Below, piece after piece: positions 38,390 to 48,366 of a stretch of DNA of 64,000 nucleotides. The translations under genes and the position numbers were made by a program. Each line of letters starts with the position of its first letter. The first letter of the stretch is position 1. This stretch comes from Symbiodinium natans (taxonomy: Eukaryota; Sar; Dinophyceae; Suessiales; Symbiodiniaceae), in NCBI GenBank assembly GCA_905221605.1, contig CAJNDS010000535.1, positions 70,001 to 134,000 of the forward strand. The letters run 5' to 3'. The notes under the pieces were generated by a model. It was not told the origin of the DNA, did no database searches, and worked only from the letters and a program-made list of their open reading frames with translations.

Positions 38390-41300
38390 GCCGTGCACAT
38401 TGCAGCTGTGTTTTGCATGTCTGCAACCCATATCCGATGGTCGTCATGATGTTGCCTCGCAACACAGGCGAAGCCTAGCTGGTGGTGCAGACGCGTTGCA
38501 AATGTGTTTGCAAAATCTGCGACCCATATCAGATGACCGTCGCAATGTTGCCATGAAAGCATGGCTGACCCGAGTCAATGATGAGGATGCGGTTTGCTAA
38601 GCAAGAAAAGAAACATGAGCATGCGCTCACACATGTATTGTATGTTGCAATTTCATGAGACGAGCAATGTGTGCTCAGCCAAGGGGCTATGAGGGTCTCA
38701 TGAAATGGCACATGGTGCCTTTGTATGAGCCAAGGGGCTGTCATACAACATGGCCATGGTGCCAAATATGTCCATTGGACTATTGATGCTTATGCAAGGA
38801 TGCAGGCTCAAAGCCGTGGTCATGTGCGCATGCCTTTCTGTAAACACTGAATGCTTGTGATGTTTGGTAGCCCCCTTGTGGAAACATGCCTGTAGAGCCA
38901 TGCGGATGACAAGCAATACCATGCTGTCTAGAGTGGTTGTGCATGCCATGTCTGTTGTGTCCGAGGCGACCCGGCATCCTGGTCAACGTGTTGAAAGTCC
39001 ACCTGAAGACCCTTGTGACGGAAGCAATGTGTTGGGTGCACCACGCCTTCCAAACTCAGGTCCACCTTCCTGCTCCAGTGGGCAGTTTGTCAGTTGTGAA
39101 AACAAGCCGAGGCGCGTTGTTCTGCACCATGATGCCAACCCCTTGGTGCACCCAGTCCTCGTCCCTACCTACAGCCAAGCTTCGCAATTCCAATGACGCG
39201 CCCTCCGCCAAGGGGCATAACTGAGCCTGGTAAGATGATCACTCCTCCATGGTCTCGCTGGATGATTGCATCCGTGGCCGCGAAGGGTCTTGCCCGTGCA
39301 CCAGTAGTGATGCTCAAACGGCCTTGCAGACTGCTTCCGTGCTTCGCCCTGCTTATCCTGTGGTCAGTGGAATCCCCATGCTCTACTCTAGTGCTCCTGC
39401 AGCCTTTGCTTGCATGTGCGGAAGTGTTGTGCCTCCTGGCCCTGGTGGGCGCGTGTAGTTTGGTGCCCTTAGTTTCGTGGTTGGATGCCGCTCATCCGTC
39501 CCACACCGCGAGGAGGTGCATAGGTGCTTAGGTCAGAGCAGCATCTGATGGGCGTTCTGGGGGGGGGGGGGTTGGGTGCCACCAGCCCGGGTTCACCTAA
39601 CCCCCTCCCCTAGGGTGCAGCAAACCTGTGACCTTGCCTGCGTTCTGCTGCACCACACACGGAACATACCCAACACTGTGGTGTTAACAGCCGAGGGAAC
39701 CGCTTACATAACTTAAGGCGTGATCATCGAAAGAGAAAGCCCTTGGTGTGGCTCGCCTCGCGTGGCCACGTGCTTTGGCTGTCGCCAGCCAATAGTCCTT
39801 GCTTTACGGTCCGCGCCCGGTTGGATGCTGGGTCGCTGGGCCTGGCCTTCAGACGAGTCATCTTATACTCCTGCCGTCTGTGTGATGTATGAGTGGCTCC
39901 TTGCGCGTGGCTGGGGCCATGTAGCTGTTCCAATGAACGGCCCTAGGGGCGGACTTGCGCAACGTATGCCGAAGCCTGTGCCGGCCTCCCACACGTGGCA
40001 GCTGTTGGGCTCGTTTCGCATGCGAGCCGGTTAGTGTGTTTGAGTCTTACCCGCTGAGCCCCTTTGGTCTGGCGGCTATGACGTCGGCTTCGCCCGATGA
40101 CGCTCACGATCCGCTCCCAGGCTGTTACCCTGTCTGTCAGGACAGGATGTTGGACATGGTCTTGCACGCCCCTGCAATAACTCGCCAAGTGTGGTGCAAT
40201 GACAGGGCCTGCTTGGATGGGCCCGTGCTGACTTCCCTGTCTCAGCTTTCCCCACTGACCCTGCTGGTCAGTTGGTTCTGCATGCCAAGATGCTCTGCCG
40301 GTTAAGTGGGGAGGTTTTGTGGTTTGGTTCGCGCAGCTGTGGTGGCTGCTGTTGGAGGTTCTGCAGTTTTGGTTTGCAACTATGGTGGCGGCTAATTTTT
40401 GTGGTCTTGTTGGCACAGTTCTGCAGTTTTGGTTTGCAACTGTGGTGGCGGCTATTTTTGAGGTCTTGTTGGCACAACTGTGGTGGCTGCTGCTTTCGGC
40501 ACAGCAGTGGTGGCTGCTGTTTCCGGTTACCTTGTGTGGTGGCCGGTGTGCGCCCGAGGTTTGGATGCCGATGTGCGCCCGAGGTTTGTGAACAGTTGGA
40601 TTGGCTAGGCGCCCGTACGTCTGAGTCCTTAGTTTCCGGGCGACGCCCTCCGGGCCTCCTAACCAGACGCATAGTTTGCGGGTCTTTCGACCTGATGCAT
40701 GGTTTGCTCTCCTTGGGCCTGTTTTGGGTAGCCTGCGGGACTAGTGGACCGAACGCCTGGTGTGCTTTCGCCAGATCTTGGTATACGGTTGGTGCCCGCC
40801 GGGCACACTGGACCAAATGCGTGGTTCGCATGGGGCTTGGCCGTACCTCTAAACTTCTGGGGGGCACGGGTAGTGGCCTCCGGCCTTCTGACCTGATGCA
40901 GGACTGATTCTCCCTGTGCCGTGTGAGTTGCCCAGGGCCGGGTTTCCCTGTGCCTAGTTTGAATTGCCACGCGGGTCCCGTTGACCTGACGCCGGACGGG
41001 CCCTTCCTGAGTCTTGTTATGCGGGTGATACTCGACTCGTCTACTCAACCTATCTCATCGCGATTCGCTAGGCTTGGTCGCCCCCCCCCCTTTTGCTCTC
41101 TTTGCAATGGATGCATGGACGGTGGAATTTCAGGTGTGCGACCTGGTGAAAGCTGGGATACGTTGTGCCCTTCATGAGGCCGCAGGATCAGGATCAGTGT
41201 GCCACGAGTCCTTGAGTGTCAATGCCTGGAGTCTGTTTCGAGGGCCGTTCTCTGCCCTGAACTTTGTCTTCTGCGTGTTCGTAATGACATAGTTGGTTGC

Positions 41301-42446
41301 ATATATGGTTCCGGCTGGTGCGGATGCGAGACGCCTCACGAGAGCCCGTGAGGGGGGGGGAGGTGGTACTCGGCCAATCGATTCGAGGCCATGTCAACTT
41401 TGCGCCCCGGCTCAGAACACGGGTCGGCTTCCGGGAAGGTGTGGAATTATGACTGACGATTGAACTGGCTCGTTCACCCCCCCCCTTTAGTCCAGTGGGA
41501 GGGGGGGGGGGGGGGTTCCGCCACGCTGGAGGCTATGTTCGTGTCGTGCTGTGTGATGACCAATGTTTTGAGTGGTTCAGCTCACTTTGACTGAAGTGGG
41601 TTGTCATCGATTTCAGTTCATGCACAACCTTGGTTTGTGGTACGTTGCCCGGCCAAACACCTCCCCTGAGTCTTATGGCCCACGGAATGCAGATACACCA
41701 TCCTTTAGTGATGCTGACAAGAGCGCTGGCAGAACATTGTTTATGGAGCACACAGTGCGGTCCTAAGCGCCTTGGAAATTTCTCGCCAGGGAAAGGGCTA
41801 TCCTGGTAGCAATCTTGAATGGCATGGTGGTCCAGTCTTAAGGGTTGTACCCTGTGACCCACACACCCCATGATGGGCGGGCAGGGCAGCGCCCGTAGTC
41901 TTGGTTACCTTATGAAATGGCGAGACCGGGCTTTGCCTGGGGCTTGGGCCTCCGACATAAAGAGTGAGCAGTGAGGGCACCCTGGCCCTATTCCTATCAG
42001 TGTCTTGGTACGGAAGCCTTGTGTATGACCCGGACTATGCCCATCTCGGCACCAATGCATGGAGATCTCCCTGATGATCAACAAGTCGTGCTCGATGCTA
42101 GCGACCTTGACATGGGGGATGGGCGAAGGAAATGCAGCTGTGTTTCCTCACCCCATGCTCACGCCGGGTGGTCGCGCAATTGTCCGTGTGACCTCGCGTG
42201 GTTACGGTCTGTGCACACTGCGTGGGTCGGTCATAAGGCCACACCTGTAAGGAGGATTGACCAGGGTGATTGCGAGGCCGTGCCTCTGGCCTGGTGCTCC
42301 GTCGGTCGAGATAAGTGCCTTAAAGGATGAACAGTGTGATTGCCTCAACTACTCGTAACAAACGTGTGGGGTGGCGAATGTCTTGGATCTGGGCTCCAAG
42401 CTGCCTTGCTCTCGACGGTGTCCACCACAATCGTTCGGTTAAAAGG
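38390..42446 (+). other. Internal region of the 7.8-kb element with short ORFs
   Basis: No long ORF. Short ones with ATG include 38897-39196, whose stop overlaps the ATG of 39193-39531 (ATGA; the latter with hydrophobic stretches such as LLPCFALLILW), 41107-41292 (61 aa) and 42025-42330 (101 aa, MTRTMPISAPMHGDLPDDQQ). Repeats: caacccatatccgatggtcg at about 38426 recurs near 38520, and a 60-bp ctgcagttttggtttgcaac repeat lies at 40340-40480. G-runs at 39560 and 41503. The short ORFs are unverified. Confidence 0.4.
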
Positions 42447-42655
42447 GGGATTTGAAGTGTCTTGCAGTTAGGGATGTGTGTGCCCTCTGCTAGGCGTATG
42501 CACTGGCACGGTGTGCATCGGCCTTTCGATAATGATCCTTGATTCGCCCACTGATGAAAAGAAGGGAGGTACGGAGCTGTAAGGGCGCGTGCTTTGCCAG
42601 GGTCTGTTGTTCAGGCTGTGCTTTTGGGTTCAAACCATTTTGGCACATGCGATAA

Positions 42656-43483
42656 GCTTACTGTTCGCGAGCGAATTGTGTTTTATCGCTTGCTTCCAAT
42701 AATGCCTTGCGAAAAATACGGAATGCCGTTTGTTCGCTGTTTGAAGCCAAAAGTTATTTTGATGCTTTGATTTTCACATGTCCAACACTTGCCTGTCGCA
42801 TGGCATGCATGTCTCCATGGTCAGCGAATGCAGAGCTGTGATGACTAACGACAACTGTTGTGATGTGCCTTGGTAAGCAACCTGCCATGATACTTGGATG
42901 CAACATTACGGGTGCTATGGCTGTCTTATGTGTGTCCCTTGAAGTGCAGCACGGGCTCATTGCACGTGCAAAAATTTGTCCCACCCAGCCCGCCCTGGGC
43001 ATATGGTGCACGGTGCAGGGCCCGCTCCGACGGCCGCAACTCCCTGCCTGCACCGATGTCGCATGTTTTGGCACTGTGTCACGCCGCCCTTCGGCGGCCT
43101 TGCATGATGAGTCGTGGGCTCCCGCCCACCCCTCCCAATGCTCATAGGCAGGGCCCGCTCCGGCGGCCGCAACTCCCTGCCTGCCATCCTGGCTCATGTT
43201 GTACAGTTTCTCCGCCCTCAAAGGGGGCTTTAGAGTGTTTTCCAGTTCGAGGATTTGAAGTGTCTTGCAGTTAGGGATTTGAAGTGTCTTGCAGTTAGGG
43301 ATGTGTGTGCCCTCTGCTAGGCGTATGCACTGGCACGGTGTGCATCGGCCTTTCGATAATGATCCTTGATTCGCCCACTGATGAAAAGAAGGGAGGTACG
43401 GAGCTGTAAGGGCGCGTGCTTTGCCAGGGTCTGTTGTTCAGGCTGTGCTTTTGGGTTCAAACCATTTTGGCACATGCGATAAG
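42656..43483 (+). mobile_element. 0.83-kb deletion derivative of the 7.8-kb element
   Basis: It starts with the same 324 bp as the long element and ends with the same 210 bp, separated by about 294 bp not seen in the long copy. The middle carries a 35-bp segment (cagggcccgctccgacgg...) repeated at 43014 and 43147 with one difference. It is joined to the long copy without spacer. No ORF of note. This is the pattern of a non-autonomous derivative. Confidence 0.55.
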
Positions 43484-43495
43484 AGTACTGCACTG

Positions 43496-43550
43496 ATAAC
43501 CCACGTACGTATAAGCCCCTAAGTACCGAACTTGGATATACGTGGGTTAT
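43496..43550. repeat. Short perfect hairpin
   Basis: ATAACCCACGTA (43496-43507) is perfectly inverted at 43539-43550 with a 31-bp loop. It lies 12 bp after the end of the 0.83-kb element and may be a small fold-back or a structural feature of its junction. Confidence 0.6.
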
Positions 43551-45291
43551 AAGTTATAAGTACAGAAAAAAAGTTCTTCTAAACACTAAACCCTTAACCC
43601 TTAACCCTAAACCCGAAACCTAGCTTTGACCCCCTTGGTCCTATGACTTGCTGGGCCTCTGGCAGGCTATGGAGCGGTTGACAAAAGACACGCCCTACAA
43701 CCTGCAGAGCCGGCTGCGATTTGGAGTTTTAGGGTGTAGGGTTTAGGGTTTAGGACTTGATCTGGGCCGTTTTTTCTTGTTTTTTTCCGTTTTTAGGGGT
43801 TGGATTTTGAGGATTTGGGGGTTGAGGGAATATCGGGGTTTGGGGTAGGTTTAGTGCATGCGGGGTGTTTAGGGTCTAGATTTTGTGTGTTTGGATGAAC
43901 CTTAGACCCCGAAACCTAAGCTCGCACCAAGGAGGACCCATCCCCTACTACTAGTACCCTAAGCCCTCAAGCCCCAAACCCCAACCTTTACCCCAAATAT
44001 ATTTAGGGTCCAACCCTGAACCTTAATCCCTAGGATCTAACCCCTGTGCCCAGAATGAACCTACAAGCCCGAAACCCCGAATTCTCCGGGTGAGCGCCAG
44101 TGAGTTTGAGGTCCTGGATGGACCCTAAACCCTAAACCCTAAACCCTAAACCCCAAACCCCAAACCCCAAACCCCAAACCCTGAATGATCTGGCCATCCA
44201 CCCCAGCCGGCTCCGGAGCGCGTGCCCTCGCTGCCCAAGGCCACGCCCCCCCAAAGTGCGGAGCTGCAAAGACGTGGCTGGCACCACATGAAGGGGCGTA
44301 GGGTTTAGGGTTTAGGGTTTAGGGTTTAGGGTTTAGGGTTTAGGGTTTAGGGATACTCTGCCTGGGTGAGCAAACTTTTCCACAGCTTTTGCCAGGCATG
44401 GTAACAATCGGCCTTAGACTGTCCGTGCAAAGGTGGCAGCACTGTATTGACACCTATAGAGTTCGGAACAGGCGATATGTGGATTACTTTCTGGCTTCGA
44501 GTGATGCGGCCATTTAGGGTTTAGAGTTTAGGGTTTGGGGTTTAGGGTTTAGGGTTTAGGGTTTAGGGTTTAGGGTTTAGGGTTTAGGGTTTACTTTCAC
44601 GACACAGGAGGATGTCGACAAACCCACTTTACAGTCGTTGATGGTTTTGCACCATAGGATGCCTCCCATCTCTAAGGACACGACCGCGTACAACCCTAAA
44701 CCCGATACCCTAAACCCTAAACCCTAAACCCTAAACCCTAAACCCTAAACCCGAAACCCTAACCCTTAACCAAGAGTGTCAAGCCGAAATTGGATCGCTT
44801 TGGCACATTGGGCGCCCGGCGACGACACCCCAAACCCTGAACCCTAAGCCGAATATATTTGTTTGTTGAAAGCCTTAAGCCCTGAAGCCCGAAAACCCCC
44901 AAACCCTAAACCCTAAACCCTGAACTCCCTTTAGAAGCTTTATATACTTGTTTGTTGACGTTGAAAGCCTTCATATCCCTGAAGCCCCAAAACCCAAACT
45001 TCAAGCCATAAACCCTACACCCTCAGCCATATATGTTGAAAGCCTTAAGCCATGAAGCCCCAAAACCCAAACCCCAAGCCCTAAAACCCTAACCCCTAAA
45101 CCCTAAACCGAAAGCCTGAAGCCCTGCAGCCCGAAAACCCAAACCCCTAAACCCTGAAACCCAAACCCTAAACCCTAAACCCTGAGCTGAAAGCCTTAAT
45201 CGCCCTGAAGCCCCAAAAACCCAAACCCCAAGCCCTAAACCCTAAACCCTGAACCCTAAACCCTAAACCCTCAACCCTCAACCCTCAACCT

Positions 45292-45343
<52 letters not shown>

Positions 45344-45529
45344 ACCCCAAGCCCTAAAACCCCAAACCGCCATGTCAGGCGGCTGATGCTTTACGGCTAC
45401 TACAACCAAGCCATCAACGGAGATGTTCAAGGCATGAGGGTTTAGGGTTTAGGGTTGCGGGTTTAGGGTTAGGGTTTAGGGTTTAGGGTTTCGAGTTTGG
45501 GTTTAGAGTTTAGGGTTTATAATAGGGTT
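43551..45529. repeat. ITS mosaic, part 13
   Basis: CCCTAAA tracts about 44125-44185, 44698-44765 and 45160-45260; TTTAGGG tracts about 44298-44350, 44515-44592 and 45435-45530. At 45262-45345 a homogenised CCCTCAA array of about 10 units appears. A phrase like ttgaaagcc(t)taagccctgaagccc repeats near 44865, 44957, 45037 and 45185. No gene supported. Confidence 0.8.
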
Positions 45530-45534
45530 TAGGG
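45530..45534. other. Target site duplication, left copy (TAGGG)
   Basis: TAGGG abuts the left LTR and is matched by TAGGG at 53621-53625 next to the right LTR. Both sides are TTTAGGG repeat, so the 5-bp identity could partly reflect the repeat itself, but it is the size expected for LTR integrases. Confidence 0.6.
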
Positions 45535-45821
45535 TACGGGGGGACAACCAAGGAAGGAAATCAACTCCCCTAATTGCCCTGAACTTATATTCCCCAGATC
45601 GAACCAAGAAACAAACAAGAACACGGATAAGAGCAACCCAGGGGGGAAGGAAAGGGGGAAGGAATCCACACCCTTACCAAACCCTAAGAACCCAGGCACT
45701 ACTTTTTGAACTTGTGGCTTTCTGTTCAAGCCCATCTTGAGCCAAACACGATTTCCGGGTTCATTAACCCTTCCAACTCTCAACACTAACCCTTTTCTAC
45801 AATACCAATTGCAGCTCCGCA
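45535..45821 (-). repeat. 3' LTR
   Basis: 287 bp, matching 53334-53620 base for base at an offset of 7799 as far as I can read. On the minus strand it starts TGCGGAGCTGC. A TATA-like aatataag lies about 230 bp into the LTR, so the R/U5 part would be short if that box is used. Short frames over it are not genes. Confidence 0.9.
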
Positions 45822-45829
45822 CTCCCCCT
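45822..45829 (-). promoter_or_regulatory. Polypurine tract (plus-strand primer)
   Basis: On the minus strand AGGGGGAG immediately precedes the 3' LTR start TGCGG. Position and base content are those of an LTR-retrotransposon PPT. Confidence 0.75.
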
Positions 45830-46192
45830 GTCCTAGGATTTCCTAGGACACATTGGAGATGCAGATCTTTTGGCCAAAAACTGCCATTAAGGCAGCAGCC
45901 AGCTGCTTGAAATGCATGTTGTGGTTTAACGTCTTCCAGGACGGAATTATAGCACATTGGCTAACCTACTACCCATAGAGAATCTCTTTTCACCATGATC
46001 CTCTCATCACTGAAGACTCCTTGGCCTTCTTCACCACAAACCGTGGTCTTCGCTACGCGAAAAGCTACTGACTTCTACTATCAGGGATTTCCATACCCTT
46101 AATAGTAACCACCACATTTGTCAGCACATTGGCTGTTCCAGCGCACCTGTCTCCAGAAAGAGAAAAACCATCCCTTCATCCATACCATCCAA
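45830..46192 (-). other. 3' untranslated region of the LTR element
   Basis: About 360 bp between the ORF2 stop and the PPT. No ORF or repeat of note. Confidence 0.6.
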
Positions 46193-48364
46193 TCACTTCT
46201 TTTTCCGATTGTTGGCAATCTTGAGGTGAAGTTGCAGCAGAATATACTCCAGGTCCGAAACTGTAAGAACAGGATCCTGTACGCCCCTTTGAATTGAGGA
46301 TACCAATCCTTCTCTCTTTGCGTCCTCAATCGCCTGGCAAGATTGACCCAGCTCTGCATTCGCAGTGGCAGACCCTGGTGCATCCGCATCAGATGGACGA
46401 TCCTTTTCCTCAGGATCTTGCACCATTACCACCTCTTCTTTTTTGGGACTCTGACTTTTCTCCCTCTTCTTTGTCTTTCCACCGACATTTGACTTTGTGC
46501 GCGTCTTCGAGGATTTTTCCACTGCAGAAGCCACCACATTGGATGTTGATCCACCCTTCTCAATGATCGTCGGCATCTTCTTCGGCTTTGGAACCATGAG
46601 AGTGTAAGGATCTTCGATAGCTGCAGCTTTCCTCTTCTTTTTTACCTTTTTCTTCTCTTCTTCAACGGCAACCTCCGTCTCCGAAGTCTCAACCACTCCT
46701 TTTTCGGCAGGAATATCCTTGCTGGACTCCCTTTCTAGGGATCTCTTTTTACCTCTTTTGGGATCCTTTTCCTCTCCCAAATTGGCTCGCTCATACCATA
46801 TCCTCAGGTCATTGACCCATTCTTCCACCTCCGCGAGCGAAACCTCATACGACTTCACTACTTCGAGAAGTTCCAGCACGGTCAACATTTCAGTGGTCCA
46901 CGAAACCCATACTTGATCCATTTGGTCAGCATCTCCAGTGAACTTCAGGAGTTTGAACAATGGGTCCGCCTCTGCTCGAGCCAAATCTGGCTTGCCACCG
47001 GAGAGAAATGAAATCGCCTCCATCAACAGTTCCGTCATCTTGGTCTCTTCGTCATAAACCATAAAATCCTCCTCATCATCATCGAACTGTTCAGGAGAGA
47101 TCTCCTTTTCTCCACCATTTGCACCAGACTTTCTCCTTGGACCATCCCTTGGGGGCGTCCTTGGAGACCTTGGCCTCTGTTCTTCCAGCGGAACACCATG
47201 CTCGAAGACACACCTGTCACCAAACCGACACTTCCCAGACCGAGCAAACTGGACGCACCTCACACCAGTTGCATCATGCGAGAACCCACAATCCTTTCCA
47301 GCGAAACATTCTCTCCCTGCCACATAGTATTTACACCAATACGAATGTAGCACCACATCATCTTCGGAATGGATGAATTTGCAGTCGTCACCAAATTTGC
47401 AGCGATCTTTCCCCTTGCCGAACCAATAGCAGAAACCCTTCTTCCTCTTCTCCAAGCGCTCTGCCTCATACCGGTCCATAGGGCGATTGTGCTCTACATG
47501 AACATTGCCATGTACCTGGGGACTGCTCCCTTCACCCGACGTGCTATCAGTATTTGGTGCTTGGAGTACAGCTGGAAAACCTGGCCTTGGTCCTACCACC
47601 TTCATGATCGGTTTTCCGCCAACTCCTGAGCCATGCTGAGACGATCCAAAAACATTGAACATCTTCGTGAAGGCCTTTCTAGTGCCAATCTTCTGCACCC
47701 TTTTGATTGGACGTTTCATTGCTCCAACCTTGCATCCAGATGCGTTCAAACGACACAACCTCCTATAACCAACTCTATGTCCCTTCTTCCAAAGAGCCAT
47801 AAGAATTTTAGAGGCAGTAACATTCTCCACCTCTACCTTTTCCAATGGTCCCTCACTTCCCGGAACAAACCCATCCATATCTGAAGACCTTTCCATCTTT
47901 TTTGACACCACTTCGTCGAGGTAGTCTTCCGAGATCCAGGGTAAGTTCCCCTTAGAGGAAGGATTGTCATCATTGTTTGGTCCTTCACCAGGATACCCTT
48001 TTGTGCTGTCAAAGATCTTACCAGTAGTGCGGTCCTGCATAGAGAAATTCGAAGCCACGCGGGAGTACACTGACCACAAGAAAATCCTTGTGTCCGCCAG
48101 TCTTGATGACCCACTGGATGTCTCCTCTTCCGGAGAAACTTCTGGCGCTTTGCCATCCCCTCCAGTGTCACCACTTGTCTCACCTCCAGCATCTTCAATG
48201 GGAATAAGGGATTCATTGTTCCCTTGATCAAGCACCGCATCCTCTGGTCCAAGAACTTCCAGCACCGCTGTCGAAGGATCCACCTCTTCATCAGCATCGT
48301 CGTCCATCCTTCTCCAGAGAGCCTCCAATTGGTCCGCACAAGTCGCCGCTTGAAGGAACTCCAT
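46193..48364 (-). CDS. ORF2 of LTR element: triple CCCH zinc-finger protein
   Basis: 723 aa from ATG at 48364 (MEFLQAATCADQLEALWRRM). Three CCCH fingers: about residues 311-333 (C-x9-C-x5-C-x3-H, CKFGDDCKFIH), 342-362 (C-x8-C-x5-C-x3-H, CFAGKDCGFSH) and 369-388 (C-x8-C-x5-C-x3-H, CRFGDRCVFEH). Upstream is a basic region (KKGHRVGYRRLCRLNASGCK, about 185-215); downstream an acidic segment and Lys-rich tracts (KKKVKKKRKAAA) resembling nuclear localisation signals. Tandem CCCH fingers typically bind single-stranded RNA. The ATG overlaps the ORF1 stop as TGATG, implying termination-reinitiation. No polymerase motif. Confidence 0.75.
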   Translation of the reverse strand: MEFLQAATCADQLEALWRRMDDDADEEVDPSTAVLEVLGPEDAVLDQGNNESLIPIEDAGGETSGDTGGDGKAPEVSPEEETSSGSSRLADTRIFLWSVYSRVASNFSMQDRTTGKIFDSTKGYPGEGPNNDDNPSSKGNLPWISEDYLDEVVSKKMERSSDMDGFVPGSEGPLEKVEVENVTASKILMALWKKGHRVGYRRLCRLNASGCKVGAMKRPIKRVQKIGTRKAFTKMFNVFGSSQHGSGVGGKPIMKVVGPRPGFPAVLQAPNTDSTSGEGSSPQVHGNVHVEHNRPMDRYEAERLEKRKKGFCYWFGKGKDRCKFGDDCKFIHSEDDVVLHSYWCKYYVAGRECFAGKDCGFSHDATGVRCVQFARSGKCRFGDRCVFEHGVPLEEQRPRSPRTPPRDGPRRKSGANGGEKEISPEQFDDDEEDFMVYDEETKMTELLMEAISFLSGGKPDLARAEADPLFKLLKFTGDADQMDQVWVSWTTEMLTVLELLEVVKSYEVSLAEVEEWVNDLRIWYERANLGEEKDPKRGKKRSLERESSKDIPAEKGVVETSETEVAVEEEKKKVKKKRKAAAIEDPYTLMVPKPKKMPTIIEKGGSTSNVVASAVEKSSKTRTKSNVGGKTKKREKSQSPKKEEVVMVQDPEEKDRPSDADAPGSATANAELGQSCQAIEDAKREGLVSSIQRGVQDPVLTVSDLEYILLQLHLKIANNRKKK

Positions 48365-48366
48365 CA
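48362..48366 (-). promoter_or_regulatory. TGATG stop-start overlap coupling ORF1 and ORF2
   Basis: The ORF1 stop TGA (48366-48364) shares its A with the ORF2 ATG (48364-48362). Such one-base overlaps support termination-reinitiation, for example the UAAUG junctions of influenza B segment 7 and SART1-type retroelements. The -1 frame is also open upstream of the ATG for some codons, so a frameshift fusion is a second option. Confidence 0.6.

Larger units (their letters stand above)
34811..42656 (+). mobile_element. 7.8-kb element, copy 1 of a head-to-tail pair
   Basis: Its first 324 bp (34811-35134, starting GCTTACTGTTCGCG) recur exactly in spacing at 42656-42979, and its last 210 bp (42447-42656, ending CACATGCGATAAG) recur at 43274-43483. 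The simplest reading is two elements sharing both ends and joined end to start, with a single shared G at 42656. The ends lack TG...CA, a primer-binding site and a polypurine tract, so it is not a standard LTR element. Only CTTA is inverted at the termini. Class unknown. Confidence 0.55.

Noticed and set aside
34811-42979. 324-bp repeats as LTRs of a second retrotransposon
   Set aside because: Ends are not TG..CA, there is no primer-binding site after 35134, no polypurine tract before 42656, no target duplication, and a 210-bp end block is also shared by the short copy.
45529-45957. 142-codon minus ORF and its copy at 53214-53621
   Set aside because: They translate LTR sequence and exist only because the LTR is open in that frame.
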